A stretch of 32,754 nucleotides of DNA, taken from NCBI GenBank assembly GCA_964623265.1, contig CAZUTK010000030.1:1-32754 (forward strand). Reading direction: 5' to 3'. The notes under the pieces were generated by a model. It was given only the letters and a program-made list of their open reading frames with translations. It was not told the DNA's origin and made no database searches. The position numbers were made by a program, and so were the translations under genes. Below are positions 1-7,920 of this stretch, in pieces (the stretch's first letter is position 1; each line of letters starts with the position of its first letter). Source of the DNA: CAZUTK01 sp964623265. Its GTDB lineage: Bacteria > Electryoneota > B3-LCP.

Positions 1-746
1 ATATCTACGGAGTGGAATTCCCTGACCAGATGACGCGCAGGTTAGGTATCGAGACAACCGTTCTGGTCAGCGCGTCGCCAGCGAATCCTCCGGTGATCAT
101 TGTTCCGAATGGGGGGAATTTCCAATTCGACGTATCTCTTCGCAACACCACCACCGGGACGGTCGCCTTTGATGTCTGGATGGATGTGATTTTGCCTAAC
201 GGTTCAGCCTATGGACCGCTCTTTTCGCGACCGGGTCTGAATATGCCCGGCCAGACAACTTGGACGCGGCAGTTGACTCAGTCTGTGCCTGCGGCTGCGC
301 CGCCCGGGATTTACAGCTACCGAGTCCGCGCCGGCAACCAGCAAACCGGGATTGTCATCCATGAGGACGCTTTTCCGTTTGAGAAGCAGGGCGCAGGCGG
401 CAGCGACGGTCTCCTCGCAGGAGCTCGGGGCTGGGAACTGAGTGGATGGGAAGAAGGCGAACTGTTCGCAGCTCCGATACCCGAAGTGTTCTTCCTATCG
501 CAGCCTTATCCGAATCCTTTCAATCCTTCGGCGCAGATCCAGTTTGGTCTGCCGGAAGCGACGAATGTGCGCATAGATGTGTATAATATCCTCGGCAGCA
601 GAGTGGTCACCCTGTTGGATCGGCATTTGAATGCGGGCTACCACAGTCTGATCTGGGATGCGGGCGAATATGCATCCGGTCTGTATTTGGTGCAGATGAA
701 GGCAGGGGGGTTCCTGCATACGGAAAAAGCGTTGCTGGTGAAGTAA
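1..746 (+). CDS. Secreted protein, 3' part, with type IX secretion (T9SS) C-terminal sorting domain
   Basis: The reading frame is open from the left edge (frame begins at base 3, ...IYGVEFPDQ...), so the GTG at 12 is probably internal and the gene is 5'-truncated by the window. The visible part has a beta-rich, Ig-like stretch (roughly residues 20-120 from the GTG; FQFDVSLRNTTTG, LPNGSAYGP) followed by a linker and about 85 C-terminal residues that match the T9SS type A / FlgD-like sorting domain: YPNPFNP, then IQFGLPEATNVRIDVYN, GYHSLIWD, ASGLYLVQM and a basic end. In FCB bacteria such domains direct proteins through the outer membrane by the Por (type IX) system. The enzymatic or structural role of the exported body cannot be told from this fragment. 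A strong terminator follows 20 bases downstream. Confidence 0.85.
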   Translation, partial: IYGVEFPDQMTRRLGIETTVLVSASPANPPVIIVPNGGNFQFDVSLRNTTTGTVAFDVWMDVILPNGSAYGPLFSRPGLNMPGQTTWTRQLTQSVPAAAPPGIYSYRVRAGNQQTGIVIHEDAFPFEKQGAGGSDGLLAGARGWELSGWEEGELFAAPIPEVFFLSQPYPNPFNPSAQIQFGLPEATNVRIDVYNILGSRVVTLLDRHLNAGYHSLIWDAGEYASGLYLVQMKAGGFLHTEKALLVK

Positions 747-767
747 CTAATGAAATCGGGTAAAACG

Positions 768-796
768 AAAGAGCGCCTTTACGGCGCTCTTTTTTT
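768..796 (+). terminator. Rho-independent terminator after the T9SS substrate gene
   Basis: A ten-pair stem (AAAGAGCGCC at 768-777 with GGCGCTCTTT at 783-792, loop TTTAC) runs directly into a T tract ending at 796. On the minus strand the same hairpin is followed by TCGTTTTA, so it may also stop transcription of the radical SAM gene that ends at 850. The stem core is shared with the terminator at 30941-30972. Confidence 0.9.
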
Positions 797-849
797 GTTA
801 TATGTGATATCGGAAGACGCGTCTAAGGTTTGCTTTGCAGTGGGATCAG

Positions 850-2481
850 CTAAAGTTCTTTAAGGATGCGGTTGGCGCTGATCGTCAGATCATCAATATG
901 CTGATCCATGCGTCTTAAATCCTTTTCCAGAGCGGTCGTAAGATTGCGTGCCGACCGATTGATATCTTCGTAGCAACCTTCCAATTGAAGACGAAGCTCT
1001 TCCACACGATTTTGCAGATCCGGCGCGCCGGATCGGATGACCCGTATTGCATCTTCCAGCTTTCGTTGTATCTCCTGCAATCGCCAGTTCATTCGAGCCC
1101 GCTGTGCTTTGAGACTCAGAGAACGAAGCCGTTGTATCCAGCCGCGGTTCTGCCATTTCCAGCGTTGAATGATGTACCAACCCATAAGACTGCGAGAAAG
1201 CTGAAAACGATTCAGCTTCATTGCGGCTCGCAAGGCGGCAAACCAGGAATAAAAACGACTCATAGCGGCGATAGTGTTTTTTTGCATCGTCACGGGTGAC
1301 ATTTTTCGGGGGATGAAGACCGCGCGGTGTCCATCGTAGAGGCTCCAGTCCCGCGAAAGGATTCGCTTCTGATTGTCGAGTTCACTGAAGAATTCTGTAC
1401 CCGGCAGTGGTGTCAGCATCATGAACTGCACCGTGTCTATGTGGTGTTTACGCGCAAAACGCAGCGTATCCCAGATGGTCGTCGGAGTATCGTGATCCGA
1501 ACCGATCACAAACATGCCGTGGACGCGGATCTTGTGATTTCTAAATATTTCCATAGACCGCGCGATTTCCTCCACAGTCTGCCGTTTGTCGTATTCTTGA
1601 AGAGTCTCCGGATTAATGGATTCGAAGCCCACGTAAACCTGCTTGCAGTTTGCGGAGGCAAGCAGCCGCATCATCTCGGGGTCTTCCGTCACATCGGCGC
1701 GAACCTGCGCTGAAAAAAACTGCAGATTGATCTTTTGTCTCAGCACCTCTTCCAGCAACGCCTTCGTATATGCCGGTTTGGCGCAGAAATTATCGTCATA
1801 AAAGAAGACTTCCGGTTTCGGAATCTGCTTGAGCTCTTCGATGACATGCGATACCGATCGGAAGCGGACTTTCCGGCCGAACATTTTCGTCACAGAACAG
1901 AAGTTGCAGGGGAACGGGCAACCGCGGGAGGTCTGGATGGGAATGTCGAACAGCTTCGCACCAGGACTTAAAAGACTGAAATCCGGGAAGGGGAAGCGGT
2001 CGAGATCCTGGATCAAAGGCGAATTCGGATTGTGGACAACCCCACTTGAGCTGTGATAACTGACGCCCGGGATTTTTTCGGGCTGCAAACCGGATTGGAT
2101 GCAGGTTAGAAGATCGGGGAGCGTGTATTCCGATTCGCCGCGGACGACATAATCAGCATATTGCAACGCTTCATCCGGCAAAAACGTCGCGTGAACTCCC
2201 CCGATGATGACCGTTTTTCGCCGTTTTCTAAATTGTCCTGCTATACGATAGGCCTCCAGAGCTGTGGATGTCGTCGTGGAAATCCCCACGATGTCGAATA
2301 CTCCATAGGCCTGCATTTCCTGCCGAGTCGGTGTCCCGATGTGGATCAAGACTTCGTATCCAGTTTGCTTCAAGATAGCGCCCAGCAGGGGCAAACCCAG
2401 GCGCGGCATCTTAAATCGGCTGAATACGTGAAAACCGGCTGGGTCCGGTTCAATCAATAAAATGCGAGGGAGTGTTTTCAT
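850..2481 (-). CDS. B12-binding-domain radical SAM protein with C-terminal coiled coil
   Basis: 543 residues. The N-terminal ~150 residues form a cobalamin-binding-like Rossmann domain (PRILLIEPDP; GLPLLGAIL; VGISTTTSTALEAYRIA; VIIGGVHATFLPDEAL; YVVRGESEYTLPDLL), as in the family of B12-dependent radical SAM enzymes acting on lipids, tetrapyrroles or natural products. The radical SAM [4Fe-4S] motif is at Cys188, Cys192 and Cys195 (RGCPFPCNFCSV), followed by FFYDDNFC and the YVGFESI segment. The last ~110 residues are highly charged, heptad-like helices, predicted coiled coil, not part of the standard fold. The substrate cannot be inferred. It is the last gene in the minus-strand group led by the LptF/G permease, but a 217-nt gap (2482-2698), in which I see no gene and no convincing terminator or promoter, separates it from the methyltransferase, so it may have its own promoter. 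Confidence 0.88.
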   Translation of the reverse strand: MKTLPRILLIEPDPAGFHVFSRFKMPRLGLPLLGAILKQTGYEVLIHIGTPTRQEMQAYGVFDIVGISTTTSTALEAYRIAGQFRKRRKTVIIGGVHATFLPDEALQYADYVVRGESEYTLPDLLTCIQSGLQPEKIPGVSYHSSSGVVHNPNSPLIQDLDRFPFPDFSLLSPGAKLFDIPIQTSRGCPFPCNFCSVTKMFGRKVRFRSVSHVIEELKQIPKPEVFFYDDNFCAKPAYTKALLEEVLRQKINLQFFSAQVRADVTEDPEMMRLLASANCKQVYVGFESINPETLQEYDKRQTVEEIARSMEIFRNHKIRVHGMFVIGSDHDTPTTIWDTLRFARKHHIDTVQFMMLTPLPGTEFFSELDNQKRILSRDWSLYDGHRAVFIPRKMSPVTMQKNTIAAMSRFYSWFAALRAAMKLNRFQLSRSLMGWYIIQRWKWQNRGWIQRLRSLSLKAQRARMNWRLQEIQRKLEDAIRVIRSGAPDLQNRVEELRLQLEGCYEDINRSARNLTTALEKDLRRMDQHIDDLTISANRILKEL

Positions 2482-2698
2482 AGTAAATTAATCCGTTAAT
2501 GTAAATCTATACGCAAAGTAACTGCGAATCGTTTAGAAATCAACCAGTTTTTTCGTTTTCCACGGTGAGGTGAAGGTTGGGGTTCTGTCAGAGGGGTATG
2601 GAAAAAGCGATCAACGAAGCGGATGAGTTATGGGACGCATCTCAGGCTCATACGGCGGCGATGGTTGAATATGCAGGATGATGACAAACCAGCATGAT

Positions 2699-3508
2699 TT
2701 ATTTGCGCGCGATAAGAATGTAATCGGGGGAATTATTCGGTTGATATGGTGAAAGATCCATTCCGCCGTATTCACTTTCCAGTTTGAGATCCGCATCTTT
2801 CAGCGCCATCAAGAGGATCTCGCGGCGCCAGGGCCGCAAGGTCGTGGCACTCGACCGGATAGTCCATTGATCCGTCTGCGCCGGATTCTGCTGGAAAATG
2901 ATCAAATTCATAGTCACCAGTTCTTCGTGGAAGTCGAGAAAACGGAAAAAGAGCTTCAGACCGGAGGTTGTGGGATGACTCCGCGGCGGGAAGAAACGGT
3001 CCAGATTTTTCACGCGTCGCTCCCAGTTTTGAAGATGCAAAAGGAGGATACCTCGCGCGGACAGCAGCCTGCGGAAGTGATTCAGTGACAATTCAAGGTC
3101 GTCGTAAGTAAGAAGGTGCGACAGCGAATTTCCGAGTACGCTGACCATATTGAAGGGACCGGTGACGTGATCTGCGAGTTCCGTGAACCCCGCTGTAACG
3201 AACTGCACATCGCTGCCGATGACCGCTGCGCGCGCTTTCGCCAATTCGATGAATTTTTCGGAAATATCCGCACCTACGACCGATGCCGCTCCAAGAGATA
3301 GAAAATGGAAGCAATGTCTGCCGGTGCCGCAGGCGGCGTCCAGAATCGTCTTGACGCGGAAATCTTTGAAGATTTTTTCGAAGAAAGGCGTTTCGCGTTG
3401 CAGACGGGATTCCCAATCCATCATCTGGTCGTACTCCCCCAGAAGCTGATTATAGAAATCCAGCTTTTGCGCGTCGCTGTAGATTCTTTGCATTTCCGAA
3501 TGGTTCAT
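2699..3508 (-). CDS. Class I SAM-dependent methyltransferase
   Basis: 269 residues from the ATG at 3508. Motif I (ILDAACGTGRH, residues ~55-64) is the glycine-rich S-adenosylmethionine loop; it is followed by the acidic ribose-binding region (VVGADISEKFIELA) and motif IV-like NMVSVLGNSLSHL, the pattern of small-molecule class I methyltransferases of the Methyltransf_25/11 type. No membrane segment; cytoplasmic. The methyl acceptor is unknown. Start choice: a TTG at 3538 in the same frame overlaps the TGA of the OmpA-family gene (TTGA arrangement) and would add ten residues, but lacks a Shine-Dalgarno sequence, while the ATG has AGGGA upstream; either is possible. Translational coupling to the preceding gene is likely. 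Confidence 0.85.
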   Translation of the reverse strand: MNHSEMQRIYSDAQKLDFYNQLLGEYDQMMDWESRLQRETPFFEKIFKDFRVKTILDAACGTGRHCFHFLSLGAASVVGADISEKFIELAKARAAVIGSDVQFVTAGFTELADHVTGPFNMVSVLGNSLSHLLTYDDLELSLNHFRRLLSARGILLLHLQNWERRVKNLDRFFPPRSHPTTSGLKLFFRFLDFHEELVTMNLIIFQQNPAQTDQWTIRSSATTLRPWRREILLMALKDADLKLESEYGGMDLSPYQPNNSPDYILIARK

Positions 3509-3534
3509 ACTCGTCCATCCCTGTGAAGGATATT

Positions 3535-5037
3535 TCAAGGGTTTAGGATGATTTCGATGCGGCGGTTGGCGGCTCGACCTTCTGCCGTATCGTTGGAGGC
3601 GATCGGCTGCGATTCCCCCTTTCCCTCAGCTTTAATGCGTTCGATGGGAAGATTCATATTGCGCGCCAGATATTCCCGCACGGATTCCGCGCGTCGCCGC
3701 GATAGTTCCAGATTGTCCCGCTCGCTTCCCTGCGAATCGGTATGCCCGATGATTTCGATGCGTCGTTCCGGGAATTCACGGATGGCTTGCTGCACACGCT
3801 GTAGGAGGTCAAGATTCCCTTTACCGATCTCGTGCGACCCCGAAGCGAAACGTATACTGGGAAGACTCAAGATGATTCGATCCTCTTCTTTATAGACAGA
3901 ACCCTCCTGCGGTTTGAACAAGGCGCGGATTTTGGCAATTTTCTCTTCGAACTGCCGCTGCTTCTCGATCTCCTGGCGCTTGGCGCCCAGTTCTGCAGCG
4001 TACTTGCCCGATTCGGAACGGACTCTTTCTACTTCCGCTTCCAGTTTGCCGATGCGCAGGTCTCTTTCGACAAGTGTCTCCTGGAGTCGCTGACGATCCG
4101 CCAGAACGCTGCGGATGGAAGCTAAGATGGCTTCTTGAGGCAGAGTCAAACCCTGATCAAATTCGGTTTCCAGGTTCAATGTTGAACCAGTAGCGCTTAA
4201 ATGATTTTCAAACTGGAGGATCAGCTTCTCCCAATTGTCAGAGTCTTTCTTCAATTCCTTGATCCATTGGCAGAGGTAAATCGCGTGGCGGGCATGATAA
4301 GCTGCTTCTTGAGCCATTATTTTCGCCTGCCGCTCCTCGTAACGGTTCTCCGCAATAAATTCTTCGGTTTCCCGAAGCTTTTTCAGGGCGTTTTGATAGG
4401 TGATCTCTGCAAGCGCGGGCGCGCCTGCGGCTTTCGCTTGCGAAATCAGTTCCTTCGCGGTGGACAAGATATTTTCCTGGATGGCTTCCAGTTCCGCTTG
4501 ACGCAGAAGCGGCAGAGCCTCTTCCGCCGCGGTTCTCGCGTTCACCAGGTCATCCAGCTCCATTTTTTCCACGACTTTTTTAAAAGCACGCAACGCCGCT
4601 TTCTGGGTCTTTGGAGCGTAATGTTCCGCATTTCGGACTTGAACGCTGTCGTATGCTGCGATCAATTCGGGGAAGGAAGCGCGCATCTGCCCTGAAATTC
4701 GGATGGATTTCCTCAGATACTCACCGGCGTCTTTCAGATACTTCTCAATTTGCGGTTCAGACCGCGCGCTTTCGGCGAGCCTTTGAGCCTTCGCGAAAGC
4801 ACCCAGCCCGGATTGATAATACCGCGGGCTCAGAAGTTCCGTACGCACCGTTTCTGCGCTGTCCAGCAGCGCCTGGACATCCGCGAAGTTGACGCTTTGA
4901 GCGGATGCGGACAGCACCGACAGCAGTAAAAACAACCCGATCGGATAAAGCCACTTGCGAGAAACCGCCGGCGAACATTGAATTTTTTTGTATGACGAGA
5001 TGCTATTCGAACAATAATGTAAAAGTTTTCTTCTCAT
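3535..5037 (-). CDS. OmpA-family protein with N-terminal helical (DUF4398-like) region
   Basis: 500 residues. A long basic N terminus precedes a hydrophobic export signal (about residues 28-47, YPIGLFLLLSVLSASAQ). Residues ~50-370 are alanine/glutamate-rich amphipathic helices; the start (Tyr-Ala spaced repeats such as LLSPRYYQSGLGAFAKAQRLA) resembles the DUF4398 modules that are often fused to OmpA domains, and residues ~310-370 look like coiled coil. The C-terminal ~120 residues are an OmpA peptidoglycan-binding domain: RFASGSHEIG, IIGHTDSQGSERDNLELSRRRAESVREYL, IKAEGKGESQPIASN and NRRIEIIL. It probably links the outer membrane or a periplasmic complex to murein. It sits 16 nt downstream of the LptF/G gene and overlaps or abuts the methyltransferase gene. 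Confidence 0.88.
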   Translation of the reverse strand: MRRKLLHYCSNSISSYKKIQCSPAVSRKWLYPIGLFLLLSVLSASAQSVNFADVQALLDSAETVRTELLSPRYYQSGLGAFAKAQRLAESARSEPQIEKYLKDAGEYLRKSIRISGQMRASFPELIAAYDSVQVRNAEHYAPKTQKAALRAFKKVVEKMELDDLVNARTAAEEALPLLRQAELEAIQENILSTAKELISQAKAAGAPALAEITYQNALKKLRETEEFIAENRYEERQAKIMAQEAAYHARHAIYLCQWIKELKKDSDNWEKLILQFENHLSATGSTLNLETEFDQGLTLPQEAILASIRSVLADRQRLQETLVERDLRIGKLEAEVERVRSESGKYAAELGAKRQEIEKQRQFEEKIAKIRALFKPQEGSVYKEEDRIILSLPSIRFASGSHEIGKGNLDLLQRVQQAIREFPERRIEIIGHTDSQGSERDNLELSRRRAESVREYLARNMNLPIERIKAEGKGESQPIASNDTAEGRAANRRIEIILNP

Positions 5038-5053
5038 TTTGATGTGCCCTGCG

Positions 5054-6223
5054 TCACTTATTTTTACGAAATGCGCGCCCCAAGATGCGGATGTCGAAAA
5101 ATCTCACTTCCCGAGTGGTGCGGAAGATGAGGAAGATGCCGATGGCACCCAGCAGAAGATTCGGGGACCACATCGCCACCGCCGGCGAGATAATATCGCG
5201 ATCCGCCAGGTCTTCCCCTCCGATCAGAAACGCCCAGTAAACCAGGAAAAACAGCACGCTTAATGATGCCGCCATGCCGATCCCGCCGCGATGCGCGCGG
5301 ATTCCCAGAGGCGCACCGATCAAGACGAAGACAATGCAGGCGAAGGGGATCGAGTATTTCTTGTGAATTTCCACCATAAACGCGTCAATACGCCGGCGGT
5401 TTTTCTCCGGTTCTGCTTTCAGTTCCTTCACCTGTTTCCACATCTGCGGAGCGGAGAGTTCGCGGTCGGAACGGTATCCGCTCTCCTGCCTGGCGAAGAC
5501 CATATTCGGCGCGGAGATGCGCAATAAGGATCGTTCGAATTGGGTGCGCTGATAATAATCCGGATCTTTTGCGTCTTCGCGATGAATTTCGCCTTGAAAT
5601 AACAGGAGATGAAATGCTTCTTCGTTGTAGATGAAATTGAGAACCCCCTTTTGCGCTGAAACAATCGTGGGGTACCGCGGATTCCTCTCATCGTAGATGA
5701 CCAGGTTATGCAGTTCGGATCGGTTCTGGTCAATCCGCTGCGCCCATAAGACGAATTGCGGCAGATCGAAGATGAAGATGCCTTCTTCCAGCGACAGCGT
5801 CGGCTTCTTGCGGTGAATGTCGCCGGAAAGAACGCGCGATTGATGGTTGAAGTCCGGTAAAATGCGGTTGTTGAATTCAATCAACAGGTAACAGATGAGA
5901 ATTGCCAGCAGGATGTACGGAAGGATGAGTCTCCAGATGCTCACGCCCGCGGATTCCAGAGCGGTAACTTCATTGTCCGCGGAGAGACGGCCGAAAGACA
6001 TCAGCGTCGCCACCAATACCGCCATCGGCACCGCCAGAGCGACGATCCAGGCGAGATTCAGGAAGAAGAACTCCATAACGACGTAGGGATCCAGCCCCTT
6101 ACCTGCGATTTTCCCCAGCATCTGCACGATTAAATTCAGCAGGATGATCATAGCGATCAGGCTGAAGGAATAGAAGAACGGTGGTATGAACTCAAGGATG
6201 AGATAGCGGTCTATAATTCTCAT
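5054..6223 (-). CDS. LptF/LptG (YjgP/YjgQ) family lipopolysaccharide export permease
   Basis: 389 residues, the normal size for this family. The N terminus (MRIIDRYLILEFIPPFF) carries the family signature before the first membrane segment; three N-terminal transmembrane helices, a periplasmic beta-jellyroll region (about residues 125-290) and three C-terminal helices (PFACIVFVLIGAPLGIRA; SLSVLFFLVYWAFLIGG; LLLGAIGIFLIF) give the LptF/G topology. AVPMAVLVATLMSFGRLSADNEVTALESAG matches the conserved coupling region that contacts the LptB ATPase. It therefore likely belongs to the inner-membrane complex that extracts LPS. Only one of the usual LptF/LptG pair is present here; the partner must be elsewhere. 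First gene of the minus-strand cluster, divergent from the tRNA promoter. Confidence 0.92.
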   Translation of the reverse strand: MRIIDRYLILEFIPPFFYSFSLIAMIILLNLIVQMLGKIAGKGLDPYVVMEFFFLNLAWIVALAVPMAVLVATLMSFGRLSADNEVTALESAGVSIWRLILPYILLAILICYLLIEFNNRILPDFNHQSRVLSGDIHRKKPTLSLEEGIFIFDLPQFVLWAQRIDQNRSELHNLVIYDERNPRYPTIVSAQKGVLNFIYNEEAFHLLLFQGEIHREDAKDPDYYQRTQFERSLLRISAPNMVFARQESGYRSDRELSAPQMWKQVKELKAEPEKNRRRIDAFMVEIHKKYSIPFACIVFVLIGAPLGIRAHRGGIGMAASLSVLFFLVYWAFLIGGEDLADRDIISPAVAMWSPNLLLGAIGIFLIFRTTREVRFFDIRILGRAFRKNK

Positions 6224-6265
6224 AGGAAATGCGGAATGCGATTGCCTGTATTTTCATTAAAACGC

Positions 6266-6294
6266 TTGACTCGATCCCAAGGATTCCGTATATT
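6266..6294 (+). promoter_or_regulatory. Sigma-70-like promoter of the tRNA-Ser pair
   Basis: TTGACT at 6266-6271 and TATATT at 6289-6294 with a 17-nt spacer, 34 bases before the first tRNA. The -10 region also reads TATATTTG, compatible with the TAnnTTTG box of Bacteroidota. Confidence 0.7.
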
Positions 6295-6328
6295 TGTAAG
6301 TTATAATTCATCTCCGAAGATGCCGTCG

Positions 6329-6414
6329 GGAGGACTAGTCCTAATGGTAAGGCAGCGGCCTTGAAAGCCGCCGGCTCTTCGCGAGCCTTGGGGGTTCGAA
6401 TCCCTCGTCCTCCG
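6329..6414 (+). tRNA. tRNA-Ser (anticodon UGA)
   Basis: 86 nt folding as a class II tRNA: acceptor GGAGGAC (6329-6335) pairs with GTCCTCC (6407-6413), discriminator G at 6414. Anticodon stem GCGGC/GCCGC (6355-6359/6367-6371), loop CTTGAAA with anticodon TGA at 6362-6364. A long variable arm (GGCTC/GAGCC) and the T loop GTTCGAATC are present. The 3' CCA is not encoded. Confidence 0.97.
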
Positions 6415-6436
6415 CTGGGTTTACATACATTGCATC

Positions 6437-6527
6437 GGAGAGGTGGCCGAGTAGGCTGAAGGCACTCGCCTGCTAAGCGAGGGAGAGGTGATAAGCTTCT
6501 CCGCGGGTTCGAATCCCGCCCTCTCCG
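6437..6527 (+). tRNA. tRNA-Ser (anticodon GCU)
   Basis: 91 nt class II tRNA: acceptor GGAGAGG (6437-6443) pairs with CCTCTCC (6520-6526), discriminator G at 6527. Anticodon stem CTCGC/GCGAG, loop CTGCTAA with anticodon GCT at 6472-6474. Long variable arm GGAGA...TCTCC and T loop GTTCGAATC. CCA not encoded. Lies 22 nt after tRNA-Ser(UGA), so co-transcribed. Confidence 0.97.
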
Positions 6528-6534
6528 CTTATCT

Positions 6535-6566
6535 CATCCCGCCGCATTCGGCGGGATGTCATTTTC
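6535..6566 (+). terminator. Terminator of the tRNA operon
   Basis: Perfect ten-pair hairpin CATCCCGCCG (6535-6544) / CGGCGGGATG (6549-6558) with loop CATT, followed by TCATTTTCC. The T tract is short, and it overlaps the last codons of the convergent peptidase gene. On the minus strand no U-rich tail follows. Confidence 0.65.
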
Positions 6567-7920
6567 CCCCCAGCGCGGTGACGCGGTACATCAGCTTCAT
6601 CCCCGTCATCAAGGACTCGATCGAGATCCTCTCGTCTTTGCCGTGCATTCTCCAGATTTCACCTTCCGGCAGGGGAAAGGGCAGCAAGCCGTATGTGGGA
6701 ACTCCGGCTCTTCGCAGCCTAGTTCCATCCGACATTCCCGGCGATTGATAAGGCAGAACCGGCGTCCCGGGGAACATCTCCTGACAGACCTGTTCCATCA
6801 GAATGAAACCCGCGCCCTCTGGAGATGAAGCCGAAGGTGCCGCAGATTTCGCCGAGTATTCGAAGGAATAGGGACCTTGTCCCACCCATAATCGCAGTGA
6901 ATCCACGAAGTCGTCGAGGTCCTGATCGGGCTGCAGCCGGCAGTTGAGATTTACGGTCGCGGATGCAGGATGCACATTGGTCTTGAAACCGCCTTCGATC
7001 AGCGTCGGTGAGATCGTATTGGCGGTTATGCTCAGATACAACGGATCCTTCGTCTCGATGCTTTCACCCACCAATGCCACGGACGGATCCAGAGGTGCGA
7101 TGCCGGTGAAAAAAGCGCGCGTCACGGGATTCAAGGTGCTCTTCGCCGGTCGAGATTCCAATCGAAGCAACGCGTGGGCGAGCGCATAGATGGCGTTATC
7201 CGCGCGCGGCACGGATGAATGCCCCGTCGTTCCCCGCGCGGTCAATCGGATGTTGTAAGCAACCTTTTCACAAGTCTGAATGCCGATATACAAGGATTGA
7301 TCCCCTTGGAGGACGATTCTGCCCCCTTCATTATAGGCGAACGCCGCTTCCATCAACTTCCGATCTTTTTCAAGCAGCCATCCTATTCCGATGCCGCCTC
7401 CTGTCTCTTCCCCTGCTGTCGCCAGAAAAATAATATCTCGGCTCAGCGGTATGTTCTGCCGCTTCAGCAACGCCAGCGTCATCGCTTCGACGGCCAACAT
7501 CCCCTTGTCGTCCAACGCGCCGCGACCGTAAAGATAGCCATTCTCAACGACTCCGGAAAGCGGCGGAACCGACCATTCTGCAGAATCGAAGGGCACTACA
7601 TCCATATGCGCGACCAACAAGATCGCTTTTTGACTGCCGTTCCCGTGGAGTCGTGCAACCAAGTTGGCTCGCCCCGGAGCGACTTTGAATATCTGGTTTT
7701 TGATTCCTTCGTGATCCAGAAAATCTTTCAGAACACGGCACACCGCCAGTTCATTCCCCGGGGGATTCTGCGAATCCACGCGAATCAATTTTTGCAACAG
7801 CGAAACGAGCTCGTTTTCGACTTTGTACCAGTCCGGTTCGGTTGAATCGGATCGCGCCAACGAAGGGGGTAACCAGAAGAATAGGAGGAGAACCCATGTC
7901 AAGAGCTTTTGGTGTTTCAT
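6559..7920 (-). CDS. Exported M20 family metallopeptidase (carboxypeptidase/deacylase type)
   Basis: 453 residues with an N-terminal signal peptide (about residues 1-23, LLTWVLLLFFWLPPSLARS). M20 dinuclear zinc site: His105 and Asp107 in LLVAHMDVVP, bridging Asp137 in GRGALDDKG, general base Glu171 and ligand Glu172 in ATAGEETGGG, plus the dimerisation-domain stretch TTGHSSVPRADNAIYALAHAL. The family cleaves dipeptides, N-acyl amino acids or succinyl-diaminopimelate; the signal peptide argues for periplasmic peptide or N-acyl amino acid hydrolysis rather than the cytoplasmic ArgE/DapE roles. Its ATG overlaps the stop of the purine nucleoside phosphorylase gene by four bases, so it is the last gene of the nucleoside operon although its reaction is not obviously nucleoside-linked. 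Confidence 0.9.
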   Translation of the reverse strand: MKHQKLLTWVLLLFFWLPPSLARSDSTEPDWYKVENELVSLLQKLIRVDSQNPPGNELAVCRVLKDFLDHEGIKNQIFKVAPGRANLVARLHGNGSQKAILLVAHMDVVPFDSAEWSVPPLSGVVENGYLYGRGALDDKGMLAVEAMTLALLKRQNIPLSRDIIFLATAGEETGGGIGIGWLLEKDRKLMEAAFAYNEGGRIVLQGDQSLYIGIQTCEKVAYNIRLTARGTTGHSSVPRADNAIYALAHALLRLESRPAKSTLNPVTRAFFTGIAPLDPSVALVGESIETKDPLYLSITANTISPTLIEGGFKTNVHPASATVNLNCRLQPDQDLDDFVDSLRLWVGQGPYSFEYSAKSAAPSASSPEGAGFILMEQVCQEMFPGTPVLPYQSPGMSDGTRLRRAGVPTYGLLPFPLPEGEIWRMHGKDERISIESLMTGMKLMYRVTALGGK

